From assembly GCA_000961655.1 (NCBI GenBank), contig LADR01000008.1, positions 358,501 to 422,500 of the forward strand: a stretch of 64,000 nt of DNA, in the 5' to 3' direction. The DNA comes from Desulfatitalea sp. BRH_c12 (GTDB lineage Bacteria; Desulfobacterota; Desulfobacteria; Desulfobacterales; Desulfosarcinaceae). Shown piece by piece: positions 35,128-43,033 of the stretch. The translations under genes and the position numbers were made by a program. Below the pieces are notes generated by a model. The model searched no databases. It saw nothing but the letters and a program-made list of their open reading frames with translations, and was not told where the DNA came from. Each line of letters begins with the position of its first letter. Positions within the stretch are counted from its first letter, which is position 1.

Positions 35128-36843
35128 TCACGCACGACAAGGCCGAACATCGTCAGAGCCGCACTTATTCACTTCGCAAGGGTGCCTGTTTTCGGATAAA
35201 TGGCGGACCGCCGATATGAGTTCCGATGCGGCGCAGCCTTTGTTTTTGTAGTCGTCGGCACCGGCCTGAAACATGACCCGGGCGCGCTCTTGGTCTTCGT
35301 ACATGGACAGGCCGATGATCCTGATTTCGGGGATTTCGTTGCGAATCACCGCGGTGGCCTCGATGCCGTTGATGTCCGGCATGCTGACGTCCATTAAAAT
35401 GACATTGGGCTTTAGCTTGCGCGCCAGTTCGATCGCCTCTCTACCGCTGGTGGCATGGCCGATCACTTCGATATCCGTTTCACGCTCCAAGATACGGCTC
35501 AGCCCGTCACGGAACAGGGTGTGGTCGTCGGCAAGCAGCACCCGGGTTCGTGTCCCCTGAACGAAGATATCCTCTACTCCGGCAATCGATCTGTTTTCCC
35601 TGGCCGGCGGGGCGATCTGCGGTTGCTTCACCATGGGCACCATCAAGGTGAAGTGACTGCCCTGGCCGAGGGTGCTTTCGACCTGCAGGCTGCCGCCGAT
35701 CAATCCCATGCGCTCGCGAATACTGAACAACCCGAAGCCACCCCCCGCATCCAGGCCGTCCAGGTGGGCCATGTCAAACCCCGCACCCTCGTCAAAGACG
35801 TCGATTCGCAAAAGGTTATCGCCCGCATGTTCCAGGTGCAATTCGGCCTTTTGCACCCCGGCGTGCTTGAAGGCATTGAACAGCAATTCGCGTACGGCTT
35901 CGAAAACCATGATATTGATATCGTCGGGTAGTTCGGGATTGTCTCCAAGGTGCAGAGCGACCTGGAAATTGTATTTTTCGTCCATGGACCGTTTCAGCCA
36001 CTCCAGGCCGGTGGCCAGTCCGCCTTCGTGAAGGATCGGCGGACTTAAATCCATGCTCAAGGAACGGGAGACTTTGATCGCTTCGGCCAGGATGTTTTCG
36101 ATATCACCGGCTGACTCTTTGTGATCGCCATTTACGAGATCTTCGACCAGGCTGCCGGCCTGCAGCTTTGCCGACGCCAGCAACTGCTGCAAGCCGTCAT
36201 GCAAAATTTTGGACATCCTCTTACGCTCTCGGCTCTCGGCCATGGTCAGTTCGGAAGACAATCGGGCCAGCTGCTCGGCACGTCTTTTGAGCTCCGCATT
36301 TTGTCGGTAAAGCCGTTGCGAATAGGATTTCAAGGTTTGTTCGGTGGCTTTTTGCTCCGTCAGATCCGTTACGACCATGCAGAGCACGTCCATGTCGTCC
36401 ATGGCGAGTGTGCGCAGTGACACCAGAGCCGGGACCGTGCTGCCGCCGACGGCCTTAAGGTGTAACTCCGCTTTCATACCTTCCTCGGCGAACGCCCGGC
36501 TTTGCAGAGACGCGAATCTCTCCAGATCCGGGGGTGCAAGGAATTTTGCAATGGCGTTGCCCATCACGTGGTGAATGGTTTGCTGGAGCATTTCCGCGAA
36601 ACGACGGTTGCAATAAAGCACCGTGCCCTCTCTGGACACGATGACAGCGCCTTCGTCCATGGTTTCGATCAGAATGCGGTAGGTGTGATCTGCGCCTTTC
36701 AGCGTATAAATTTTATCTTTTTCAGGCCCCGAGACCACGAGGGCGTCGATGCGTCCGCCACGGATTGCATCGAGCAAATCTTCGGCCTCTTGCAACTTGG
36801 TGCGAAGATGATCGACAAGGGCACTTTCGTTTTTATTCATCAT
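35128..36843 (-). CDS. PAS histidine kinase of the NarX/DegS class fused to a NarL-type receiver, in the kai operon
   Basis: A 571-residue soluble protein, fourth gene of the kai operon. Order: coiled-coil N-terminus (1-30), PAS (about 50-165), second coiled-coil (165-205), HisKA_3 with His215 in ILHDGLQQLL, HATPase_c (N box ELLFNAFKHAG, G1 DEGAGFDM, G2 GGFGLFSIRERMG), then a receiver at 432-550 (DD 439-440, phospho-acceptor Asp485 in LMDVSMPDING). The receiver is the NarL type, but the protein ends at 571 without the usual LuxR helix-turn-helix. It therefore cannot bind DNA itself and probably relays phosphate. Coming 54 bp after kaiB, it could be the output kinase of the KaiBC pair, as SasA is in cyanobacteria; it has no KaiB-like domain of its own. 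Confidence 0.85.
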   Translation of the reverse strand: MMNKNESALVDHLRTKLQEAEDLLDAIRGGRIDALVVSGPEKDKIYTLKGADHTYRILIETMDEGAVIVSREGTVLYCNRRFAEMLQQTIHHVMGNAIAKFLAPPDLERFASLQSRAFAEEGMKAELHLKAVGGSTVPALVSLRTLAMDDMDVLCMVVTDLTEQKATEQTLKSYSQRLYRQNAELKRRAEQLARLSSELTMAESRERKRMSKILHDGLQQLLASAKLQAGSLVEDLVNGDHKESAGDIENILAEAIKVSRSLSMDLSPPILHEGGLATGLEWLKRSMDEKYNFQVALHLGDNPELPDDINIMVFEAVRELLFNAFKHAGVQKAELHLEHAGDNLLRIDVFDEGAGFDMAHLDGLDAGGGFGLFSIRERMGLIGGSLQVESTLGQGSHFTLMVPMVKQPQIAPPARENRSIAGVEDIFVQGTRTRVLLADDHTLFRDGLSRILERETDIEVIGHATSGREAIELARKLKPNVILMDVSMPDINGIEATAVIRNEIPEIRIIGLSMYEDQERARVMFQAGADDYKNKGCAASELISAVRHLSENRHPCEVNKCGSDDVRPCRA

Positions 36844-36897
36844 CTCCCCTTTTGAATCGCTCGATGGGTGTCCTTTCCATCAAACGACCATTTACAT

Positions 36898-37257
36898 TCA
36901 GTCCTTGCGTTCGTCAGCGGGTGTTTTGGGGATAATGTTCAGACCGACCAGGATTTTTTCAGTGTTGGAAAGGTCTCCGATAAACTGCTGCAGTGGCGCC
37001 GGCAATTTTTTGAGCAGTGTGGGCGCGGCAATGATCTGCTCTTGCTTGCCCAGTTCGGGTTGTTGGTAAATATCGATGACTTCCAACTCATAGCGGCCCG
37101 CAAGGTGTTTTTGGCAGATGTCGCGGATATTCTGTATGGCCCGCAACGAACTGGGGGTCATCCCGCTCACGAAGAGCTTCAGAATATAGGTGCCTTTTTC
37201 ATTCAGCGCCTTTTCGAACGCCTCCGTTGCACTCTTGATCGGCGGTTTATCACTCAT
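36898..37257 (-). CDS. kaiB: KaiB-family clock/timing protein, copy 2
   Basis: A 119-residue thioredoxin-like protein starting MSDKPPIKS; AAGGAT lies 8 bp upstream. The KaiB core is complete: YILKLFVSGMTPSSLRAIQN, YELEVIDIYQQPELGKQEQI, AAPTLLKKLPAPLQQFIGDL and ILVGLNIIP. Compared with the other copy it has about 20 extra residues at the N-terminus and a charged C-terminus. KaiB binds the hexameric KaiC ATPase and in cyanobacteria changes fold to do so. It follows kaiB copy 1 by 14 bp and precedes the kinase gene by 54 bp. Two KaiB proteins per KaiC may bind different KaiC states or partners; that is inference. Confidence 0.92.
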   Translation of the reverse strand: MSDKPPIKSATEAFEKALNEKGTYILKLFVSGMTPSSLRAIQNIRDICQKHLAGRYELEVIDIYQQPELGKQEQIIAAPTLLKKLPAPLQQFIGDLSNTEKILVGLNIIPKTPADERKD

Positions 37258-37271
37258 TGGATATCCTTGTG

Positions 37272-37586
37272 TTATGCGGCTGACTCTTTGCGGCGCAGGT
37301 CCAGCCCGATCAGAACACGATCGGTATCTGAAAGATCGCCGATGATCTTGCGTAAGGGCTCGGGAAGCTTGCGCACGAGCGTTGGGATGGCCAAAATCTG
37401 ATCCCCTTTGGCCAAATGAGGATTTTCCAGAAGATCGATCACCTCGATGCGATAACGTCCCTGCAGGTGCTCTTCGCAAATTTTTTTCAGGTTGGCAAAG
37501 GCCTGCAGCGACTTGGCTGTCTGGCCGGCAACATAGAGCCTCAGATTGTATTGTTCATCCGGATTAGGATGTTGCATGTCTTGCAT
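37272..37586 (-). CDS. kaiB: KaiB-family clock/timing protein, copy 1
   Basis: A 104-residue KaiB with [60 protein letters not shown] and VLIGLDL; very close to the cyanobacterial consensus over its whole length. The ATG at 37586 is preferred to the GTG at 37592 because AGGAG (37593-37597) is 6 bp from it. The gene begins immediately past the kaiC stop, so it is translationally coupled. It is the more canonical of the two KaiB copies. Confidence 0.94.
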   Translation of the reverse strand: MQDMQHPNPDEQYNLRLYVAGQTAKSLQAFANLKKICEEHLQGRYRIEVIDLLENPHLAKGDQILAIPTLVRKLPEPLRKIIGDLSDTDRVLIGLDLRRKESAA

Positions 37587-37588
37587 GG

Positions 37589-39295
37589 TCACTCCTGTGT
37601 ATCCGCCATCCGCATGCGGGCCATCTGCGTGCTTACCTGTGAGGCGGTTTGACTGTTCATTTGGTGTTCCTGAATGAGCTTTTCAATTTCTTCTTGATCG
37701 CTGTCCATTCGGGCTTGCAGTTCGTTGATGCGGGCCTCTGTCACCAGACGTTTGCGTTCGAGATCACGTTTTTTGCGTTCGATCTCCCTCTGGATGCGGG
37801 TCCATTCGGTTTTTTCGCGCGCTTCCTGGACCACGCGCGCGGTGCCGGTCAGCACACCGGCCGGCCCGGTATACACATCCACGAATTCGATTCCCTGATC
37901 GCTCATCACGAATTCGCGCAGCTGGTTCGAATGGGCCATTCCGCGCGATTTCACGATGTTGATAATCCGGTTGGCTTCGCCCCCGCTTTCGATCTCACGC
38001 AGCAGCATCCATGTGTCCATCAGCGAGGAAACCCCCACATGCTCGTCCACGATATCGCGACCGGCTTGCAGCAGGCTGGTGAACAGCGAGGTGATCAGTT
38101 TGGATTTGAGCATATCCACCAGACGCATCAGCGCGATTTTAACATCATACCCACTGCCGACGTTGATCATGTTGGAAATCGGATCGATGACAATGGCCGA
38201 TGGTGTGAATTCTGTAATGATCTGTATCATCTTGGCCAGATGCGTCTCCAGGCCGAAAGAGGTCGGCCGAACGGATTCATATCGCAGCAATCCCTTGCCG
38301 ATCAGTGGCTCCAGATCCATTCCGAGCGAGCGCATGTTGCGCACGATCTGGCTGCTTGATTCCTCGAAGGCGAAATACAGGCAGCGTTCACCGTTTTTAC
38401 AGGTGTTATATACAAATTGAGACGCAAAAGAGGTTTTGCCGGTCCCGGCCGTGCCCGAGATCAAAATACTGCTGCCCCGGAAAAAGCCCTTGCCGCCGAA
38501 CATGACATCCAGTCGGGGGATGCCGGTTGAGATGCGTTCATTGGTAACGGCGTAATCCAACCCGACCGAGGTGATCGGCAATACGGAAATTCCGCCCTCA
38601 TCGAGCAAAAAGGGGTACTCGTTCGTGCCGTGGGTCGATCCGCGATATTTAACCACACGCATCCGGCGGGTGGAGAGCTGATCATGCACCCGGTGATCCA
38701 GGGCGATCACGCAGTCGGAGACGTATTCCTCCAAGCCGTGGCGGGTCAACCCGCCCTCAAGTGAGCCGCGTTCGGCCGTAATCACCGCCGTAACCCCGCG
38801 ATCCTTCAGCCAGCGGAACAGACGCCGGATTTCCGATCGCAAGATGAACTGGTTGGCGAAACCGGAAAAAAGGGCTTCCAGCGTATCGAGCACCACGCGC
38901 CGGGCGCTGATCGCATCGATGGCGAATCCCAGCCGAACGAACAATCCTTCCAGGTTGAATTCGCCGGTCTCTTCGATTTCCGACCGGTCGATATGCACAT
39001 AATCCAGGTAAAGCTTTTTGTCCGCTTGCAATTGTACCAAGTCGAAGCCGAGCGATTTGAAATTGGCGACCAGATCCTCTTCGGACTCCTCGAAACTGAC
39101 AAATACGCCGGGCTCCGCGTATTCGACGGCGCCCCGGATTATAAATTCCATGCCGAACAGGGTCTTGCCGCTTCCGGCACCGCCTGAAACGAGGGTGGGC
39201 CGCCCTTTGGGCAGCCCACCGAAAGTAATTTCGTCGAAACCTTTGATGCCGGTCGGCGATTTGGGCAGCGCACTGATGCCGTGGCTTATTTTCAT
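37589..39295 (-). CDS. kaiC: KaiC-family double RecA/AAA ATPase
   Basis: A 568-residue protein with two RecA-type domains. CI: Walker A at 38-45 (GGAGSGKT), paired Glu 69-70 in SFEES. CII: Walker A at 281-288 (GTAGTGKT), paired Glu 311-312 in FAFEESSS. The segment corresponding to the cyanobacterial phosphorylation loop is VSSLMDT, so Ser423 and Ser424 take the places of Ser431 and Thr432, while Glu418 replaces Thr426. After the usual C-terminal INIVKSRG and REFVMSDQG there is a long charged coiled-coil (493-548, with Arg/Lys/Glu repeats) that cyanobacterial KaiC lacks; it takes the place of the KaiA-binding tail. No kaiA is present. KaiC hexamers show slow ATPase and autokinase activity. It heads an operon with two kaiB genes and a histidine kinase. 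Confidence 0.95.
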   Translation of the reverse strand: MKISHGISALPKSPTGIKGFDEITFGGLPKGRPTLVSGGAGSGKTLFGMEFIIRGAVEYAEPGVFVSFEESEEDLVANFKSLGFDLVQLQADKKLYLDYVHIDRSEIEETGEFNLEGLFVRLGFAIDAISARRVVLDTLEALFSGFANQFILRSEIRRLFRWLKDRGVTAVITAERGSLEGGLTRHGLEEYVSDCVIALDHRVHDQLSTRRMRVVKYRGSTHGTNEYPFLLDEGGISVLPITSVGLDYAVTNERISTGIPRLDVMFGGKGFFRGSSILISGTAGTGKTSFASQFVYNTCKNGERCLYFAFEESSSQIVRNMRSLGMDLEPLIGKGLLRYESVRPTSFGLETHLAKMIQIITEFTPSAIVIDPISNMINVGSGYDVKIALMRLVDMLKSKLITSLFTSLLQAGRDIVDEHVGVSSLMDTWMLLREIESGGEANRIINIVKSRGMAHSNQLREFVMSDQGIEFVDVYTGPAGVLTGTARVVQEAREKTEWTRIQREIERKKRDLERKRLVTEARINELQARMDSDQEEIEKLIQEHQMNSQTASQVSTQMARMRMADTQE

Positions 39296-39953
39296 TCAGT
39301 CACTTTCCTTGTGTGCTCGATTGTGTTCAGCAGAATGGAACAAGGCAAATTTTAACAATAAAAACATTTACAATCATCAAACGACTCTGTCCAGAAAATT
39401 TAGATGATTAGCATTTATGCACGGATGCGGTGTCGCTTTTCTCCGGAACAGCGACCGCGAATGCGTTCAGCCATTAACAACTTTTTATCAATATTTTTAT
39501 AGAATATCGCGAGCGATCAAGAAATGGCAATGGGGGAAAAACCCTAAATTGAAAAATTCACAGTATCACTTGCCTTACCCGTGCGGGCCGGGTTGGTATG
39601 CCAACCTGCGGGTGGTGTTGTTTTTAGACAATGCCATGCGCAAATATCGGTTTCCCTGCAGTCTATCTGGCCGCACTTTTCCTCGGGCTTACGAGAACCT
39701 CGTTGCCGTACTATCGTAAAGAATTCCACCTGTAGGGGCGACCGGCGGTCGCCCGGTGCGGGAGCAGAGCCATATGGGTGCGGCCTCGCCATTTGGGGCG
39801 ATGACGCTGGCCGCTTGCAAGGCGCGGCGCCCTGTTCTATAGATGCTGATATGATAATCTTCACTTCCCTATGATGGCGGGGCTGGCCAGTAACCTGCGC
39901 AGCCAGTCGCATGCGCTCCAAAAAGCAAGCCGGTCGGCCCGGAGCTGTAAAAA
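39296..39953. other. 658-bp intergenic region between divergent kaiC and PAS-LuxR genes
   Basis: The first 200 bp next to kaiC are AT-rich and should carry the kai promoter; I see no convincing -35/-10 and no sigma-54 site. The plus-strand frame 39417-39719 has poor codon use, no ribosome-binding site, and is not accepted. The right half holds a palindromic repeat, listed separately. Confidence 0.45.
39734..39753. repeat. Short palindromic intergenic repeat
   Basis: GGGCGACCGGCGGTCGCCC within CTGTAGGGGCGACC...GCCCGG is a perfect 8-bp stem with a 3-nt loop and no T-run. It resembles scattered repetitive extragenic palindromes. It is different in sequence from the palindrome at 30829. Confidence 0.55.
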
Positions 39954-40856
39954 ATGGTTGGACGCCTGAAAAACAGAAAAGGCAATCCCATTCGTCATCC
40001 TTCTTTGGACAGGCTGGAGGCGACGGTTCTTGATTCCATCTCGGCCCATGTGGCGCTTCTGGATGAAAAGGGTGTCATTTTAAAGACCAATCGGGCCTGG
40101 CGACGATTTGCCGCTGATAATGGTGGCCGGCCACAAAACAGCTTCGTTGGCATGAACTACCTTTCTGTCTGCGATGCGGCCGCCCTGGCCGGCGATGACA
40201 ATGCCCGCGCTGCCGCTGACGGTATCCGTGCGGTCATGCAAGGTGATATCACCGAGTTCGTGCACGATTACCCTTGTCATTCACCCACAATGCGCCACTG
40301 GTTCTACATGCGTGCCACCCGCCTGATAGATGCCGGGCCACTGCATCTCATCATCAGCCATGAGGAGATCACTGCCCTCAAAGAGGCCCACGAAAAATTG
40401 CAGCACAGCAAAGCGGCCATCGAGGAACAAAAGCAGAGCCTCGAGGAAAGCAACATTGCCTTGAAAGTGCTACTCAGGCAACGCAACCTGGACAAACAGA
40501 CCCTTGAGCAGAAAATGCTCAACAATCTTAAAGATCTGGTTTTCCCTTATCTTGAAAGACTTAAAACCGCTCCGCTGCGTGCAAGGGACAGAATCCTTGT
40601 CGAGACCATCGAAAAACACCTTGACGAGATTGCATCTCCGCTGCTTCAGCGCCTGGTCAATATGAATATCCTGCTCACTCCTCAAGAAATGCAGGTTGCG
40701 GCATTGGTCAAGGATGGCAGGAGCAGCAAGGAGATCGCGGCGTTGCTGAATGTCGCCGAAACCACCGTCCATTTCCACCGCAAGAACGTGCGCGACAAAT
40801 TAGGTCTTAAGAAAAAAACCGCCAACTTGCGTTCATATCTCCTGTCCATGCAGTAA
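39954..40856 (+). CDS. PAS-LuxR-type transcriptional regulator, copy 2
   Basis: A 300-residue cytoplasmic regulator with one PAS domain (about 20-140; ISAHVALLDEKGVILKTNRA), a coiled-coil (140-165), a conserved linker ([20 protein letters not shown] to SPLLQRLVNM) and a C-terminal LuxR helix-turn-helix (LTPQEMQVAALVKDGRSSKE, then TTVHFHRKNVRDKL). Linker and HTH match the protein at 31194-32672, which has an added PAS domain. GGAG lies 10 bp before the ATG. It is divergent from kaiC and so a candidate regulator of the kai operon, by position only. There is no receiver domain. Confidence 0.85.
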   Translation: MVGRLKNRKGNPIRHPSLDRLEATVLDSISAHVALLDEKGVILKTNRAWRRFAADNGGRPQNSFVGMNYLSVCDAAALAGDDNARAAADGIRAVMQGDITEFVHDYPCHSPTMRHWFYMRATRLIDAGPLHLIISHEEITALKEAHEKLQHSKAAIEEQKQSLEESNIALKVLLRQRNLDKQTLEQKMLNNLKDLVFPYLERLKTAPLRARDRILVETIEKHLDEIASPLLQRLVNMNILLTPQEMQVAALVKDGRSSKEIAALLNVAETTVHFHRKNVRDKLGLKKKTANLRSYLLSMQ

Positions 40857-41041
40857 CCACTATCCATCACCTGACCGGAATCGGATTAGGGACTGCCGTG
40901 AGCGCCACGGCCCTGCGCATGGGTAGGTTTGACCTGCCATAATACAGTCAATCGGCTCGCATTGCCGCAACTCAACCGTGTTGTAACTTACTGGTCACAT
41001 ACGAAGAGCGAATTCACGAAAATAACCAGTGAGGTGAAATC
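40857..41041. other. Intergenic region upstream of two tiny ORFs
   Basis: 185 bp with no clear promoter pair. GAGGTGAAAT at 41031-41040 is the ribosome-binding site of the first tiny ORF. Confidence 0.35.
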
Positions 41042-41176
41042 ATGGCCGAGAATCATAAGCAGGATTATTTTGATGACAGCAGTGAGGGACACGTTGATAC
41101 CCGTGAAGACAATTTTGAGTGCGAAAAACCCGATGAGAACCTGGGCTGCGATCTTGGAATCGACGTACAGGGCTAA
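41042..41176 (+). CDS. Tiny acidic protein, 44 residues
   Basis: ATG at 41042 with GAGGTG about 6 bp upstream; stop TAA at 41174-41176. The product is hydrophilic and strongly acidic (MAENHKQDYFDDSSEG, then HVDTREDNFECEKPDENLG and a CDLGID end), with two Cys 11 residues apart. I recognise no family. It is followed 16 bp later by a second tiny ORF with its own good ribosome-binding site, and a terminator closes the pair, so the two probably form a small transcript. The terminator and both ribosome-binding sites are the main support. Confidence 0.45.
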   Translation: MAENHKQDYFDDSSEGHVDTREDNFECEKPDENLGCDLGIDVQG

Positions 41177-41192
41177 CAAAGGAAGGTGCACG

Positions 41193-41333
41193 ATGATAGG
41201 CTTGACACTCACGATCATACTGCTCGGATACTTCCTTAACCGGTATGCAATGGACCAGACTGCAAAGGCATATGGAACCTTGGCAGTTCAGAGCGAAGGC
41301 TTCAGAAATGAACCCAACATCAGCAAGCGGTGA
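41193..41333 (+). CDS. Tiny single-span membrane protein, 46 residues
   Basis: ATG at 41193 with AAGGAAGG at 41179-41186, 6 bp upstream. The product starts MIGLTLTIILLGYFLNRYAM, one hydrophobic helix, followed by a polar tail ending NEPNISKR. Short bitopic proteins of this kind often bind and tune larger membrane complexes; here no partner is evident. A strong terminator begins 19 bp after the stop. In the same frame the sequence is open upstream to 40929, but the ribosome-binding site and the hydrophobic start favour 41193. Confidence 0.5.
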   Translation: MIGLTLTIILLGYFLNRYAMDQTAKAYGTLAVQSEGFRNEPNISKR

Positions 41334-41351
41334 TTAAATCGGATCGATCTA

Positions 41352-41393
41352 TAAAAAAAAAGGGCAGGGCCTAAACGTGGCCCTGCCTTTTTG
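41352..41393 (+). terminator. Rho-independent terminator, possibly bidirectional
   Basis: Stem GGCAGGGCC/GGCCCTGCC (9 bp, 7-nt loop), with an A-run before and TTTTT after. It ends the tiny-ORF transcript and may also stop minus-strand transcription from the SYLF gene beyond. Confidence 0.85.
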
Positions 41394-41483
41394 TTTGTTC
41401 TTTTGTAACTTTTAAGGCTGGCGGCGCTGTCATTCGAATAGATCTGGAATCGCGGTTCAAGCTGAAGGGGTGATTTTGGACTA

Positions 41484-42272
41484 TCAGCCTTTCACAAATC
41501 GCTTCAGTGCATTCTGCAGCGTTTTGGCGCTTTGCGGCGCATTGAGGCCTGAATCTTTTTGATCCGCGTTGAGGAACTTTCTGGATATCTGCTCTTCATT
41601 GTCGCCAAAGTAAGCGTTGGCCGATTTATCGTCCATCTGGTAGTAGGCCTTGGTGGCCTCTTCGTCCACGTCGATCCCACCACCCGTCAGAGCGACACCC
41701 ACAAAAAGCCCTTCGGTTCTCTGGTAAGAAACGATATCGGCTTCAGTCGCCATTGCCTTGGCTTTGGCGCCCGCAGAACCGGCGGCTATGGAGGCATCGA
41801 CACCCAGCGTAAAAGCTCTGTCCTGAAGCAGATTCCAAACGGCTTGCGGATTCTGGAAAATCATGACCATGTCGCTGGATTCGCCGCCAATTTGAGCACC
41901 CAGGCTGGCACCGCCGAGGGATACAATAACAGGATTGCTCCATTGATCCTGATTTCGAGCGAGCAAGACGCCTTGGCCATACCGGCCACCGGCGACCAGT
42001 CCGGCTTTGATGACATTCGGCACGATCACTATAGCCTGGGCACTTTTCAATAGGGCATCGGGAATTTTCTTGTTGCTGTCTGTAGCATTAGCCATATCGT
42101 TTACTAACTTGGTCGCTTTATCTACCGCTTCTTCCGCATCTCGCCGGGTTTCTATCCTGTCTTGCGCCGACCCCATTGGGCCACGACTGGCGGTCTCGGC
42201 TGCAATTGCAACCGAAGAAACAAAGAAGCAAATAAGACCCAGTGATATCGATTTAATCAGATTTATCCTCAT
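41484..42272 (-). CDS. Exported SYLF-domain (Ysc84-type) lipid-binding protein, copy 2
   Basis: A 262-residue protein from the ATG at 42272, where AAGGAGAG lies 6 bp upstream; the open frame to 42308 is ignored. Signal peptide MRINLIKSISLGLICFFVSS with cleavage near AIAAE. The SYLF domain repeats the landmarks of copy 1: VIKAGLVAGGRYGQGVLL, WSNPVIVSLGGASLGAQIG and GLFVGVALTGGGIDVDEEA. Identity to copy 1 over the domain appears well above half by eye. The N-terminal linker is shorter and less acidic than that of copy 1. Lipid-binding and envelope stress roles are suggested for the family but unproven. Confidence 0.85.
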   Translation of the reverse strand: MRINLIKSISLGLICFFVSSVAIAAETASRGPMGSAQDRIETRRDAEEAVDKATKLVNDMANATDSNKKIPDALLKSAQAIVIVPNVIKAGLVAGGRYGQGVLLARNQDQWSNPVIVSLGGASLGAQIGGESSDMVMIFQNPQAVWNLLQDRAFTLGVDASIAAGSAGAKAKAMATEADIVSYQRTEGLFVGVALTGGGIDVDEEATKAYYQMDDKSANAYFGDNEEQISRKFLNADQKDSGLNAPQSAKTLQNALKRFVKG

Positions 42273-42560
42273 GGGCTCTCTCCTTTTATCTTCTTGGCCT
42301 TGTGTCACAAATCACAGTTATCGTACTTTTCGCCGATCCAAAAATAAATAGGCGTAAACCTGTATTCGGGTGGGAACACAGTGGGGCTTTACCTAATAGA
42401 TCCGTTAGATCCGTACCGTTTTATGTGAACAGCCCGATGACACTATAAAAGAGGTACTTTCCGAAAAGATCCAGCTGCCAGTGGGTGCTTGCGATTTGTT
42501 TTACGTTCTTTCCAAGCGGCGCCGTTTTGGTTCCAAGAACGGTCCCTTGTGGAAAACCAC
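42273..42560. other. Intergenic region between SYLF copy 2 and tRNA-Pro
   Basis: About 290 bp; it holds the SYLF promoter region. A short direct repeat TAGATCCGT occurs twice near 42399-42416. No integrase-like gene or attachment-site duplication of the tRNA end was noticed. Confidence 0.35.
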
Positions 42561-42591
42561 AAAAAAAGGGTTACGGAATAAACCGTAACCC
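42561..42591 (-). terminator. Rho-independent terminator of tRNA-Pro
   Basis: On the minus strand GGGTTACGG/CCGTAACCC (9-bp stem, 6-nt loop) followed by seven T, 12 bp past the CCA end of the tRNA. Confidence 0.92.
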
Positions 42592-42602
42592 ATTGATTTC
42601 GT

Positions 42603-42679
42603 TGGTCGGGGCGAAAGGATTTGAACCTTCGACCCCTTGAACCCCATTCAAGTGCGCTACCAGACTGCGCTACGCCCCG
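42603..42679 (-). tRNA. tRNA-Pro (anticodon GGG)
   Basis: 77 nt with CCA encoded. The acceptor stem CGGGGCG pairs with CGCCCCG, discriminator A. The D arm is GCGC-AGTCTGGTA-GCGC, the anticodon stem CTTGA/TCAAG with loop ATGGGGT, so the anticodon is GGG (42643-42645), and the T arm carries GGTTCAAATCC. It has its own promoter and terminator and no neighbouring tRNA. The GGG isoacceptor reads CCC and CCU. Confidence 0.97.
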
Positions 42680-42692
42680 ACACAAGCCACCC

Positions 42693-42721
42693 TCTTTAGC
42701 ATCCGGCCGAGTGGGTGTCAA
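42693..42721 (-). promoter_or_regulatory. Sigma-70 promoter of tRNA-Pro
   Basis: Minus-strand TTGACA (42716-42721), 17-bp spacer, TAAAGA (42693-42698), placing the transcript start about 7 bp before the mature tRNA. Confidence 0.75.
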
Positions 42722-42866
42722 GCCAGGATATGTAAAGAAATTGCATTCTGTTCAAAAAAAACCAAAACAGGCCTTTAAGTGGTCTCCGAGTGCAAAAAAT
42801 GAAACTTTGACTTGTGGTGAAGTTGCAGAATTTCATAATATTCAAATAAAACAGTGGGGTTGAAAG

Positions 42867-42884
42867 TTGGCACTTGACTTGCTT
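42867..42884 (+). promoter_or_regulatory. Sigma-54 promoter upstream of lipoprotein gene
   Basis: TTGGCACTTGACTTGCTT matches the -24/-12 consensus (TGGCAC-N5-TTGC) exactly, with GG and GC 12 bp apart. It predicts a transcript start near 42894 and a leader of about 140 nt to the ATG at 43034. An AT-rich stretch upstream (42800-42860) could bind IHF. Confidence 0.8.
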
Positions 42885-43033
42885 TGCTTCCAGGAGTAAT
42901 GCCAAGCACCATGTGTGATAATTCTCCGGGTGGTAATCAATCGGAAACTGGGCTTCAAGGGAGAACAACGGCGAGGGTTTTCTGCGGAAATGTCTATTCC
43001 GCGTTTTGATTTGAAACTGCAGAGGAGGAAAAG

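Noticed and set aside
39417..39719. 100-codon plus-strand frame upstream of PAS-LuxR copy 2
   Set aside because: No ribosome-binding site, mixed composition, and no domain. It lies in a region expected to hold the kaiC promoter.
42603..42679. tRNA-Pro as an attachment site for an integrated element
   Set aside because: No integrase, no duplicated tRNA end and no shift in gene content beside it.
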